This document shows, piece by piece, positions 16,688-23,543 of a stretch of DNA of 64,000 bases. The stretch spans positions 496,001 through 560,000 of the forward strand of contig NZ_JAGIAV010000002.1 in NCBI RefSeq assembly GCF_017744675.1, given 5' to 3'. The DNA is from Flavobacterium sp. (lineage in GTDB: Bacteria > Bacteroidota > Bacteroidia > Flavobacteriales > Flavobacteriaceae). Each line of letters opens with the position of its first letter. Within the stretch, counting starts at the first letter, position 1. Under the pieces are notes generated by a model that did no database searches, was not told the origin of the DNA, and saw only the letters and a program-made list of their open reading frames with translations. The translations under genes and the position numbers were made by a program.

Positions 16688-16786
16688 AAAGCTCCCTCGG
16701 GAGCTTTTTTTATTTCCAAAAATCTTAATTTATCAGATTATGGATTTCCGTAAAATACTGGTTTTGATTGGTTTTACTTTTGGATT
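16688..16786 (+). repeat. Duplicated terminator-promoter block, copy 1
   Basis: Terminator AAAGCTCC-ctcg-GGAGCTTT plus T-run (16688-16711) for the response regulator, then GATTATGGATTTCCGTAAAA continuing to the -7 box TACTTTTG (16775-16782), which drives the PH/SHOCT gene. A close copy is at 17753-17826, on the other side of the two-gene module. Confidence 0.7.
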
Positions 16787-16822
16787 GTTATTGAATTAGT
16801 AACCCTTAAATACTATATACAA

Positions 16823-17425
16823 ATGATAAACGATTTAAAGAAATTTTTAAACGAAGAGCAAGATCCAAAAGCAGTAGAAAAGCTTTTAGGAAGAGTTACA
16901 GGTCTTCTTACATCTGGAGAGCAGATAGAATATGTAGCTGTGCAAAAAAAACCAGCAATTAATTTATCTCCAGATTGTATTGCTTTAACAAATAAAAGAA
17001 TAATTTTTTGCCGACCTAAAAATTTAGGTTTGTCAATGGATTTTCAAGACTATGCTTGGAAAGATATATTAGATTGTCATATGAAAGAAGGAATTATGGG
17101 AGCTACTTTCACAATGAAAACAATAAAAGGACAGCTAAATATGTTAGATTACCTTCCAAAATCTCAAGCGAGAAAATTATATCAATTTGCTCAACAAAAA
17201 GAAGAAGAAATGGTTATTTATCGTCGTGAACATGATCTTGAAACTAAAAGAGCTATTGCAGGAGGAGGAATAACTGTAAATGCTGGCCTTTCTCCTTCTC
17301 AAAACATTGAACAAAGAGAAGACCCGCTTGAAACTCTTCAAAAATTGAAAAAGCTTTTAGATGGAGATATAATATCTCAAGCAGAATTTGACACAAAAAA
17401 AGTAGAACTTTTATCTAAAATGTAA
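16823..17425 (+). CDS. PH-like domain and SHOCT domain protein
   Basis: 200 residues, no membrane segment. Residues ~30-135 match a bacterial PH (YokE-like) domain: GEQIEYVAVQKKPA, CIALTNKRIIFCRPKN and the strand TFTMKTIKGQLNMLDYLP. The C-terminal ~30 residues are a SHOCT motif (LETLQKLKKLLDGDIISQAEFDTKKVELL). Such proteins are probably membrane-peripheral or scaffold-like; no specific role is known. A TM2 protein gene follows 3 nt later, so they form an operon, and a PH/SHOCT-TM2 pairing is common. Confidence 0.8.
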   Translation: MINDLKKFLNEEQDPKAVEKLLGRVTGLLTSGEQIEYVAVQKKPAINLSPDCIALTNKRIIFCRPKNLGLSMDFQDYAWKDILDCHMKEGIMGATFTMKTIKGQLNMLDYLPKSQARKLYQFAQQKEEEMVIYRREHDLETKRAIAGGGITVNAGLSPSQNIEQREDPLETLQKLKKLLDGDIISQAEFDTKKVELLSKM

Positions 17426-17428
17426 ATT

Positions 17429-17638
17429 ATGAAAAATAGAGTAACAGCACTAGTTTTGACATTTTTTCTTGGAGGCATAGGAATCCATAAATTCTATTTA
17501 GGACAGTCAGTACAAGGTATTTTTTATCTCTTATTTTGTTGGACTTTTATTCCATCAATATTGGCTTTATTTCAATTTATCGGTTTGTTATTAATGTCTG
17601 ATCATTCCTTTAATTTAAAATACAATAATGGTTTTTAA
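17429..17638 (+). CDS. TM2 domain-containing membrane protein
   Basis: 69 residues comprising a complete TM2 domain: ALVLTFFLGGIGIHKFYLG, then YLLFCWTFIPSILALFQFIGLLL, two membrane helices joined by a short turn. The length is normal for stand-alone TM2 proteins. Function unknown. Starts 3 nt after the PH/SHOCT gene. Confidence 0.85.
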   Translation: MKNRVTALVLTFFLGGIGIHKFYLGQSVQGIFYLLFCWTFIPSILALFQFIGLLLMSDHSFNLKYNNGF

Positions 17639-17752
17639 TTTATATTAGAAAAAAGCTCCACAAGGAAAAATCCATTATTATAAAAATAAATCTACAAAAC
17701 AAGTCCTTTATTAGACGCAAATCATTTTCTCAAATATAGAAGTCATGTTTAT

Positions 17753-17826
17753 AAGCTCCTCAGGAGCTTTTTTTATTGATTACGGATTTCCATAAAATAC
17801 TGATTTTTATTGGTTTTACTTTTGAT
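17753..17826 (+). repeat. Duplicated terminator-promoter block, copy 2
   Basis: Terminator AAGCTCC-tca-GGAGCTT plus T-run, then GATTACGGATTTCCATAAAA continuing to the -7 box TACTTTTG (17817-17824). It differs from copy 1 by a few substitutions and lacks a ~20-nt insert after the T-run. It ends the TM2 gene and starts the HsdR-N-like gene. The 17639-17752 stretch before it holds nothing else. Confidence 0.7.
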
Positions 17827-17849
17827 TATCAATTTTAAATTACAAACCT

Positions 17850-18917
17850 ATGGAAATGAATATCCAACTAAAATCGTTAGCAGATAAAATAAATCAGCTA
17901 AAAAGTAAAATCGAAACAGAAGAATCTACAAAACATGCTTTTGTATTGCCATTTATTCACATTCTAGGATACGATGCATTTAATCCGCTAGAAGTGGTTC
18001 CCGAATTTACAGCAGATCTTGGCTTAAAAAAAGGAGAAAAAGTAGATTATGCCATTTTTCAGAATGGCGAACCAATTATTATTGTAGAATGCAAAAGCTG
18101 GAAAGAAAAACTTACTGTTCACAACTCTCAGTTATTCCGTTATTTTCATGTTACCAAAACTCGATTTGCACTTTTAACAAACGGGATTAACTATCAATTT
18201 TTTACTGATCTAGATGATCAAAACAAAATGGACGAAAAGCCTTTTTTAGAATTTGACATCTGTAATCTAAAAGAAAATACAATAAATGAAATTGCAAAAT
18301 TTCATAAAGCAAATTTTGATGTAAATAATATCGTAAGCAATGCCAGTTCGTTAAAATACATTAAAGAAATTAAGAAGCTTATTAATGCTGAATTAGAAAG
18401 TCCTTCAAACGATTTTACGAAGCTCTTTGCAAACAAAATATATGCAGGAAGACTGACTGAAAAAGTGGTAGATGAATTTAAAGATTTAGTTCAAAAATCA
18501 GTTAGCCAGTTTATCAATGACAAAATAAACGATCGACTAAATGCTGCTTTGAGCAAAGAAACTATTAAGCAGCAAGATGAAGAAATCATTTCGGTTGAAG
18601 ACGACAGCAAAGTTGTAACCACCGAAGAAGAGCTTGATGGTTATCGTATAGTAGTGGCAATTCTACGCCGAAAACTACCAACTGCCAGAATTGTCTATCG
18701 TGATACGCAATCTTATTTTGGAATTCTGTTGGATGATAATAATCGAAAACCACTCTGCAGACTTCATCTAAACACTGGAAAAAAATACATCAGCCTCTTT
18801 AACAATAATAAAACCGAGGTAAAAATTGCGATTTCATCCATTGATGATATTTATCAATACGAAAAAGAACTGCTAGAAACGGTGACTTTGTACGAAACAG
18901 AATTAAATCCCGTATAA
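17850..18917 (+). CDS. HsdR N-terminal-like (PD-(D/E)XK nuclease fold) protein
   Basis: 355 residues. Residues ~25-150 look like the type I restriction enzyme R protein N-terminal nuclease domain: LEVVPEF, then KVDYAIFQNGEPIIIVECKSW, giving the D...ExK catalytic triad, and QLFRYFHVTKTRFALLTNG. The helicase motor of HsdR is absent, and residues ~260-350 form a separate small C-terminal domain (RIVVAILRRKLPTARIVYRD). No methylase or specificity subunit is nearby, so it is a solitary gene, not a full restriction system. Role unknown; nucleic acid repair or defence is possible. Confidence 0.75.
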   Translation: MEMNIQLKSLADKINQLKSKIETEESTKHAFVLPFIHILGYDAFNPLEVVPEFTADLGLKKGEKVDYAIFQNGEPIIIVECKSWKEKLTVHNSQLFRYFHVTKTRFALLTNGINYQFFTDLDDQNKMDEKPFLEFDICNLKENTINEIAKFHKANFDVNNIVSNASSLKYIKEIKKLINAELESPSNDFTKLFANKIYAGRLTEKVVDEFKDLVQKSVSQFINDKINDRLNAALSKETIKQQDEEIISVEDDSKVVTTEEELDGYRIVVAILRRKLPTARIVYRDTQSYFGILLDDNNRKPLCRLHLNTGKKYISLFNNNKTEVKIAISSIDDIYQYEKELLETVTLYETELNPV

Positions 18918-19008
18918 GTACTCATTTAAAACAACTTAATTCTAATTAGATTTATCTTAATTAAATCAGATTAAGACATTTAATTCTATCCAAATACCAC
19001 AATCGCCT

Positions 19009-19422
19009 ATGCGAAAAAACTACCCTCTTCTCGTTTTATTATTTTTTATATTCTCCTGCAAAAAGGCTAGTGCTCCTCCTCCACTGCCTCAAGTAAATTC
19101 ATTCTACAAAAATGTCATTGCAGCAGATGACAGAAAAACAATTACTGCAGAAGAGGCTAAAACGTATCATGTCAATACTACTTATAAATACAAATATAGA
19201 ACTGGAAATCCAGGAAAATATAAGTACAACTATGATGTAAAAGGTATTAACATCAAAGGAGATTCAGTCTTTGGAAACATTAATACAGAAAGCAAATACG
19301 GTGCTGGAATTTTAATAACAGATAGTATCGCTGAGTTAGAAATTAATACCGAATGGGTTTCTCATGGAAAACTAAAAGCTATTGATAAAAAAGGAAACGA
19401 ATACAATCTAGTTGTCAAATAA
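19009..19422 (+). CDS. Lipoprotein of unknown function
   Basis: 137 residues: signal peptide, lipobox IFSC (Cys ~17), then KKASAPPPLPQ and a beta-rich domain with alternating KYKYRTGNPGKYKYNYDVKG. I do not recognise the family. The next gene (a small secreted Cys-rich protein) starts 9 nt downstream, so both are probably co-transcribed. Confidence 0.65.
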   Translation: MRKNYPLLVLLFFIFSCKKASAPPPLPQVNSFYKNVIAADDRKTITAEEAKTYHVNTTYKYKYRTGNPGKYKYNYDVKGINIKGDSVFGNINTESKYGAGILITDSIAELEINTEWVSHGKLKAIDKKGNEYNLVVK

Positions 19423-19431
19423 AAATAAAAA

Positions 19432-19641
19432 ATGAAATATATCTTACCCTTACTTTTTGTTTTTGTCACTTCATTTAGACCGCCAGAAACTAGTGTGTAC
19501 ATCTGCGGATCAAGTGGCGCAAAAAAATATCATTATAAAGAAACCTGCCGAGGCTTATCGAGCTGCCGCAATGAGACTGTAAAAACGTCTCTTAAGCAAG
19601 CTCAAGGTTTAGGATTGACACTTTGCGGATGGGAAGATTAA
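19432..19641 (+). CDS. Small secreted cysteine-containing protein
   Basis: 69 residues with an N-terminal signal-like segment and then VYICGSSGAKKYHYKETC, LSSCRNET and LKQAQGLGLTLCGW. The pattern KYH-x4-C ... L(S)xA...G...LC resembles the small Ada-like 'KYHxxxC' domain often found appended to secreted or nuclease proteins; the four Cys and His could hold a metal. Function not known. Operon with the upstream lipoprotein. Confidence 0.6.
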   Translation: MKYILPLLFVFVTSFRPPETSVYICGSSGAKKYHYKETCRGLSSCRNETVKTSLKQAQGLGLTLCGWED

Positions 19642-19733
19642 ATCTTCCCATTTTTAAACATTAATCATTTGATAATAATCACTTTACAATAAATTCACAT
19701 TAGTTTTATTAATTTGAAATAAAACTAATCGTC

Positions 19734-19817
19734 ATGAAACTTTTTAATCTAAATTTTCTAGTATCTTTTAAAGAATGGCTTTTTTTAAGAGCCATGCAAT
19801 CATCTTTCCTTCATTAA
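19734..19817 (+). CDS. Possible 27-aa leader ORF before the beta-glucosidase gene
   Basis: ATG at 19734 opens a 27-codon frame (MKLFNLNFLVSFKEW...SSFLH) that contains a hairpin ATGGCT / AGCCAT around a T-rich loop (about 19776-19796). It follows a promoter-like TTAATTTG and lies 35 nt before the beta-glucosidase start. There is no conservation evidence, so this is only a candidate. Confidence 0.25.
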   Translation: MKLFNLNFLVSFKEWLFLRAMQSSFLH

Positions 19818-19852
19818 TAAATAGCTTAATTATAAAGGAAAAAACAGATTGA

Positions 19853-21205
19853 ATGAATAAAATTGAAAGCTCATTTCTGAATAAAAACCAATTTGGTGAA
19901 GATTTCTTGTGGGGTGTCTCAACAGCCGCTTTCCAAATTGAAGGCGCACATGATGCTGACGGAAAAGGTTCTTCTATCTGGGATGTTTTTACTTCTCAAA
20001 AAGGAAAAATAAAAAACGGCCATCATGCCATAACTGCCTGCGATTTCTACAACTCTTATCAGGACGATATTAATCTAATTAAGGAACTTAATATTCCGAA
20101 TTTTAGATTCTCTATCAGCTGGCCCAGAATTATGCCAACTGGTCTTCATCCTGTCAATCAAGCGGGAATTGAATATTACAACAAAATAATAGATTCACTC
20201 TTGGCTTCTGGAATTGAACCTTGGATAACGCTTTACCATTGGGATTTACCACATGATCTGGAAGTCAAAGGAGGTTGGACCAATCGAGAATCTGTCTCAT
20301 GGTTTAAAGATTATGTCGAAGTCTGTATACAATATTTTGGCGATCGCGTTAAAAATTGGATGGTCATCAACGAACCTTCTGTTTTTACTGGAGCAGGCTA
20401 TTTTTTAGGCATTCACGCACCAGGCAAAAAAGGAATTACCAATTACTTAAAAGCAATGCATCACGTAACTCTGGCAACTGCTGCTGGAGGGAAAATAATA
20501 CGGAATAGAATTCCAGAGGCACATATTGGAACTACATTTTCATGTACACATATCGAACCCGCAACTGAAAGCACAAAAGATATTGAGGCCGCAAAACGTG
20601 TGGACACTTTACTGAATAGAACTTTTATAGAACCCATTTTAGGTTTAGGTTATCCGCAGAAAGATCTTCCGGTTCTAAAAAAACTTAATAATTACATCTT
20701 AGAAGACGATTTAAACAATCTCGATTTCGATTTCGATTTCATTGGTTTGCAATGTTACACTCGAGAGGTTGTAAAATCGGCAATGCTTACGCCCTATATT
20801 GGCGCCGAATTAATCAGTGCAGAAAAAAGAAATGTAATCGCAACCGACATGGGTTGGGAAGTTTATCCGCCTGCTTTGTATCATGTTCTGAAAAAATTTA
20901 ATGAATATGACGGAATAAAGAAGATCATTATTACCGAAAACGGAGCCGCCTTTCCTGATACTGTCAAAAACGGAAAGGTTCATGATATAAAACGAACTCA
21001 TTATATTCAGGATCATTTGGAGCAGATTTTAAAGGCCAAAAAAGACGGTTTAAACGTTGATGGCTATTTTGTATGGACATTGACCGACAACTTTGAATGG
21101 GCAGAAGGATATAACGCTAGATTCGGTTTAATTCACGTTGATTTTGAAACGCAAAAACGGACCATTAAAAATTCTGGATTGTGGTTTAAAGATTTTCTTT
21201 CTTAA
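19853..21205 (+). CDS. GH1 family beta-glucosidase
   Basis: 450 residues, typical GH1 length, no signal peptide, so cytoplasmic. N-terminal FLWGVSTAAFQIEGA, TLYHWDLPHDL, acid/base Glu in INEPSVF (E174), nucleophile Glu in ITENGAAF (E362), and the C-terminal WTLTDNFEWAEGYNARFGL of the glucose-binding site. It hydrolyses beta-glucosides such as cellobiose. No transporter or sugar utilisation cluster is next to it. Ends in a long hairpin repeat. Confidence 0.95.
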   Translation: MNKIESSFLNKNQFGEDFLWGVSTAAFQIEGAHDADGKGSSIWDVFTSQKGKIKNGHHAITACDFYNSYQDDINLIKELNIPNFRFSISWPRIMPTGLHPVNQAGIEYYNKIIDSLLASGIEPWITLYHWDLPHDLEVKGGWTNRESVSWFKDYVEVCIQYFGDRVKNWMVINEPSVFTGAGYFLGIHAPGKKGITNYLKAMHHVTLATAAGGKIIRNRIPEAHIGTTFSCTHIEPATESTKDIEAAKRVDTLLNRTFIEPILGLGYPQKDLPVLKKLNNYILEDDLNNLDFDFDFIGLQCYTREVVKSAMLTPYIGAELISAEKRNVIATDMGWEVYPPALYHVLKKFNEYDGIKKIIITENGAAFPDTVKNGKVHDIKRTHYIQDHLEQILKAKKDGLNVDGYFVWTLTDNFEWAEGYNARFGLIHVDFETQKRTIKNSGLWFKDFLS

Positions 21206-21357
21206 TTTTTTTTTAACCGCAAAGACGCAAAGGTTTTTCGCAAAGCACGCAAAGTTACTTTTGACAATATAAATAAACGCAAAATTCGCAAAGCTTTATC
21301 TTTAAATAGCCTTGCGAACTTTGCGTTTATCTTTGCGTCTTTGCGGTTAAAAAAAAA
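21206..21357. repeat. CGCAAAG-word hairpin element
   Basis: Perfect 27-bp inverted arms (21206-21232 and 21331-21357), made of nine T, AACCGCAAAGACGCAAAG and the inverse. The interior repeats CGCAAAG several more times. It lies exactly between the convergent beta-glucosidase and 21361-21726 genes and could serve as a bidirectional terminator. Other copies: 51536-51657, 61814-61893. Confidence 0.8.
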
Positions 21358-21360
21358 CTT

Positions 21361-21726
21361 TTAACGAAATCTATATTTATAACTCTGCTTTAAGATTCCT
21401 ACATGAATTTTGCCATTGGTTTTTAAATGAGTAGTCACCATAATGTATTTTTCTTCAGGGTACTTTACCTCAAAATTAAAGGTGGTATCTTTTGCTTTAA
21501 CTTGAAGTAAATGTTTTCCTTCTCCAGATACCGAAAGACCAACGGTTTCGTAAGTTGGCAATGCTTCTGTGGCTTTCAAGCTAATATCTTGAAGTTTCTC
21601 TTTATCCAGAAATACTTCTAGTTTTAAGTTGTCCAATTTCATATCTGTGGGCTGTTCAAACGAGACCACATATTTTTTACAGCTGACTGTGCATAAAACG
21701 ATTAACAATAAGAGAAGCTTTTTCAT
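21361..21726 (-). CDS. Small lipoprotein of unknown function
   Basis: 121 residues: signal peptide with lipobox VSC (Cys ~16) then KKYVVSFEQPTD; the mature part is beta-rich, with LKLEVFLDKEKLQD and FEVKYPEEKYIMVTTHL. I do not recognise it. Stand-alone, converging with the beta-glucosidase gene. Confidence 0.6.
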   Translation of the reverse strand: MKKLLLLLIVLCTVSCKKYVVSFEQPTDMKLDNLKLEVFLDKEKLQDISLKATEALPTYETVGLSVSGEGKHLLQVKAKDTTFNFEVKYPEEKYIMVTTHLKTNGKIHVGILKQSYKYRFR

Positions 21727-22093
21727 AAATAATGTTTTTGTAACTAATAGATATAGATTTAAAATCCATTTTATTTTTTATAAATATAGATAATTTTATT
21801 GCAATTAAGGAGTCGAGAAAAGTAAGTTTTTCCGTTTTCAGAAGTACCCAATTAACATGTCAAAATGATCAAAAAAAATAGCTATTTTGTCCAAAAAAAA
21901 TCATTATTTCATTGATTTTATTAGGTTTAACGGGATTTTTTTCTTATCTTTAAAGAGTAAATAACAGTAGAATATATGCCAAAAAACAAACTATTTAAGA
22001 GCCAGAATTACACTTCACAAAATCCTTCTTTTTACCTTTTCATGCATTTTATTTTTCAAAATGCTTTTCAGTTTCATTTTGAAACAATCTTTT
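21727..22093. other. 367-nt gap between the small lipoprotein and the locus B membrane protein
   Basis: AT-rich. It includes TTATCTTTAAAGAG near 21944, loosely like a promoter, and an open frame on the plus strand from 21976 that runs antisense into the next gene; its composition (mostly Phe, Ser, Asn) does not look like a protein. I see no repeat or RNA gene. Confidence 0.3.
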
Positions 22094-22723
22094 CTAATCT
22101 TTTTTCTGTATCAAGTATAAGCAGGCAGAAGAAACTAGAGCAACTGCTCCAACCGCAATCGTAATTATTTTTCGAGGATATATTTTCTGAGCGATTTTTT
22201 TAGAGAATAGATTCCTAAAATTCAGCAAAAGATTTCCTTTTTTAGGAACTTCTTTCGACTCGTCATGTCCATTTTTCACCAAAACCTCTTTTTCTATGCC
22301 ATTATTTTCAATTTCAGCTGTTCCGTCTTTAGCAACAAATTTAAATTGTTTTGCTTCTTCTGTTCTACACTTTTCATTGAACTTTTTAAAAGGGCGTGGC
22401 TGAAAATCGACTATCACTGCAGCAAGATTTATAGCATCAATATTTGACGGATCTGTTTCTCCCTTAAAGAAAGTTTCAATAGGTCTAAACTTATCTTTTT
22501 GATCCTTAAACTTATTCTTTTGAGTATGGTCAAAATCTAAACACAATAAATTTTTAAAAACGTTTAAATCATCTTGCGTCGGTCTATCTTCATAAATAAG
22601 CCAACACAGATCGCGAAGTTTTCCGCGTGAAGGGTTATATAAAAAATCAAAATACTCGCCCTCTTTTTCGATCTCGTATTTAAGTTTAATCGCCTTTTTA
22701 TATTCTTCTAATGTATTATTCAT
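22094..22723 (-). CDS. Tail-anchored membrane protein (locus B, paralog of 12694-13698)
   Basis: 209 residues from ATG 22723, chosen by alignment with the locus A protein; the frame continues 17 codons upstream into duplicated text. Shared with locus A: EEYKKAIKLKYEIEKEGEY, LRDLCWLIYEDRP, NLAAVIVDFQPRPFKKF. A short linker leads to a C-terminal membrane helix (~188-205, IITIAVGAVALVSSACLYLI) with only KKD after it, so the extracytoplasmic tail of the locus A protein is missing. Function unknown; divergent from the locus B lipoprotein/kinase operon. Confidence 0.65.
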   Translation of the reverse strand: MNNTLEEYKKAIKLKYEIEKEGEYFDFLYNPSRGKLRDLCWLIYEDRPTQDDLNVFKNLLCLDFDHTQKNKFKDQKDKFRPIETFFKGETDPSNIDAINLAAVIVDFQPRPFKKFNEKCRTEEAKQFKFVAKDGTAEIENNGIEKEVLVKNGHDESKEVPKKGNLLLNFRNLFSKKIAQKIYPRKIITIAVGAVALVSSACLYLIQKKD

Positions 22724-22725
22724 CT

Positions 22726-22843
22726 TGCCTTTTTTAGGAACTTCTTTTGACTCTCTAATTTCAATATTCACCAAAACTTTTTTCTATGCCTTTATTTTCG
22801 ACTTCTACAATTAAACCCTTTTCAGCACTTTCAATTTTTGTTC
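22726..22843 (-). pseudogene. Remnant of a second copy of the locus B membrane-protein gene
   Basis: Reverse-strand text directly upstream of 22723 still reads IESAEKGLIVEVENKGIEKS in one frame (stop at 22761-22763) and RESKEVPKKG in another. Both match the middle of the intact gene (EIENNGIEKEVLVKNG and DESKEVPKKG, about 22224-22310). So ~110 nt of a degenerate, frameshifted tandem copy remains. Confidence 0.55.
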
Positions 22844-22984
22844 CAAATCTATATTATTTCTATATTTTTTTTTACTTGTTTCCAACCAACTTTTTACAAG
22901 CATATTGCATCTATAATAATAGAGATTTGTTTAGAAATGAATCGCAATTAAATAAAAAAATAGGTGTTTACATTTCGTTTTATT

Positions 22985-23065
22985 GGGAATTCTCGGGAAT
23001 CTCAGGAAAACGCAGGAATTCCGGGAATCCCTTGTCAACAGTGATCTTAAAGCGCCTTTACTTTG
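22985..23065 (+). promoter_or_regulatory. Direct repeats and promoter of locus B
   Basis: Five direct GGGAAT-type 9-mers at 22985, 22995, 23004, 23014 and 23023 (for example GGGAATCTC, AGGAATTCC, GGGAATCCC), period about 10 bp. They end at 23031, 26 bp before TTACTTTG (23058-23065), followed by CATCAA. Same geometry as locus A. Upstream (22844-22984) I see only AT-rich DNA. Confidence 0.6.
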
Positions 23066-23085
23066 CATCAAGAAATTAGTTCAAG

Positions 23086-23280
23086 TTTTGTCTGCAGACT
23101 AAAACAAAAATATAAAACTAGTTCTAATTAACATTGTGGAAAACCGTAAGACCGAGTTTACTCGGGAAGTGTAAATTACGTCTTACAGGTCTACACGATC
23201 TACTTCCCAAAACCAATTTTGGTATCGCATTCCAAGATCTGGATCAATTCCAGACAGCCATACCTATGTCTAATTTCTAA
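23086..23280 (+). ncRNA. Conserved structured 5' leader of the mini-lipoprotein operon (locus B)
   Basis: Palindrome TTTTGTCTGCAGACTAAAA (23086-23104), then the same fold as locus A with changed but paired bases. P1 TGTGGA 23135-23140 / TCTACA 23190-23195. P2 GTAAGAC 23146-23152 / GTCTTAC 23180-23186. P3 CGAG 23153-23156 / CTCG 23161-23164. Pseudoknot GGGAAGT 23164-23170 / ACTTCCC 23202-23208. P4 CCAAAA 23207-23212 / TTTTGG 23217-23222. P5 GGTATCGC 23221-23228 / GCCATACC 23257-23264. P6 TCTGGA 23238-23243 / TCCAGA 23249-23254. Ends with ATG-TCT-AAT-TTC-TAA (23266-23280), the same MSNF codons with synonymous third bases. Confidence 0.6.
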
Positions 23281-23291
23281 ATTAAATTAAA

Positions 23292-23465
23292 ATGAAAAAA
23301 CTAATACTATTAATGGCTTTTGCGCTATTATTCACGATATTTTCTTGTACTCCTGATGAATACGAGACTCAACCTAAAAAGAAAATTGAAAAGGCTGGAA
23401 ATCCATCAGCTGATGATCCTGATGGGCCAGGTGATAAAGGTAATCAACCACCACCGGCACCATGA
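23292..23465 (+). CDS. Mini-lipoprotein with ADDPDGPGD motif (locus B)
   Basis: 57 residues: signal peptide, lipobox IFSC (Cys19), then TPDEYETQPKKK and SADDPDGPGDKGNQPPPAP. Same length class, lipobox, position and motif as the locus A protein at 14055-14243. Starts 11 nt after the MSNF mini-ORF. Unknown function. Confidence 0.75.
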   Translation: MKKLILLMAFALLFTIFSCTPDEYETQPKKKIEKAGNPSADDPDGPGDKGNQPPPAP

Positions 23466-23503
23466 TAAAAAAAAAATTTTAGTGTCTAATTAATTACTAT
23501 TTT

Positions 23504-23543
23504 CGGGGAAAGTAAATTTGCATGTTACGATCCCCGTTTTTTT
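23504..23543 (+). terminator. Terminator-like hairpin containing the kinase start codon (locus B)
   Basis: CGGGGA (23504-23509) pairs with TCCCCG (23531-23536); GTA and TAC pair inside; seven T follow (23537-23543). The ATG at 23522 is in the loop. Loop bases differ from locus A while the stem, internal loop and T-run are identical. Confidence 0.65.

Noticed and set aside
17850..18917. Complete type I restriction system
   Set aside because: Only an HsdR-N-like domain is present; no helicase motor, HsdM or HsdS in the window.
21976..22164. 62-aa plus-strand open frame
   Set aside because: Runs antisense into the locus B membrane-protein gene; Phe/Ser/Asn-rich composition of AT-rich DNA; no motif.
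22786..23079. 97-aa open frame over the locus B promoter region
   Set aside because: Covers the direct repeats and -7 box and shows no family resemblance.
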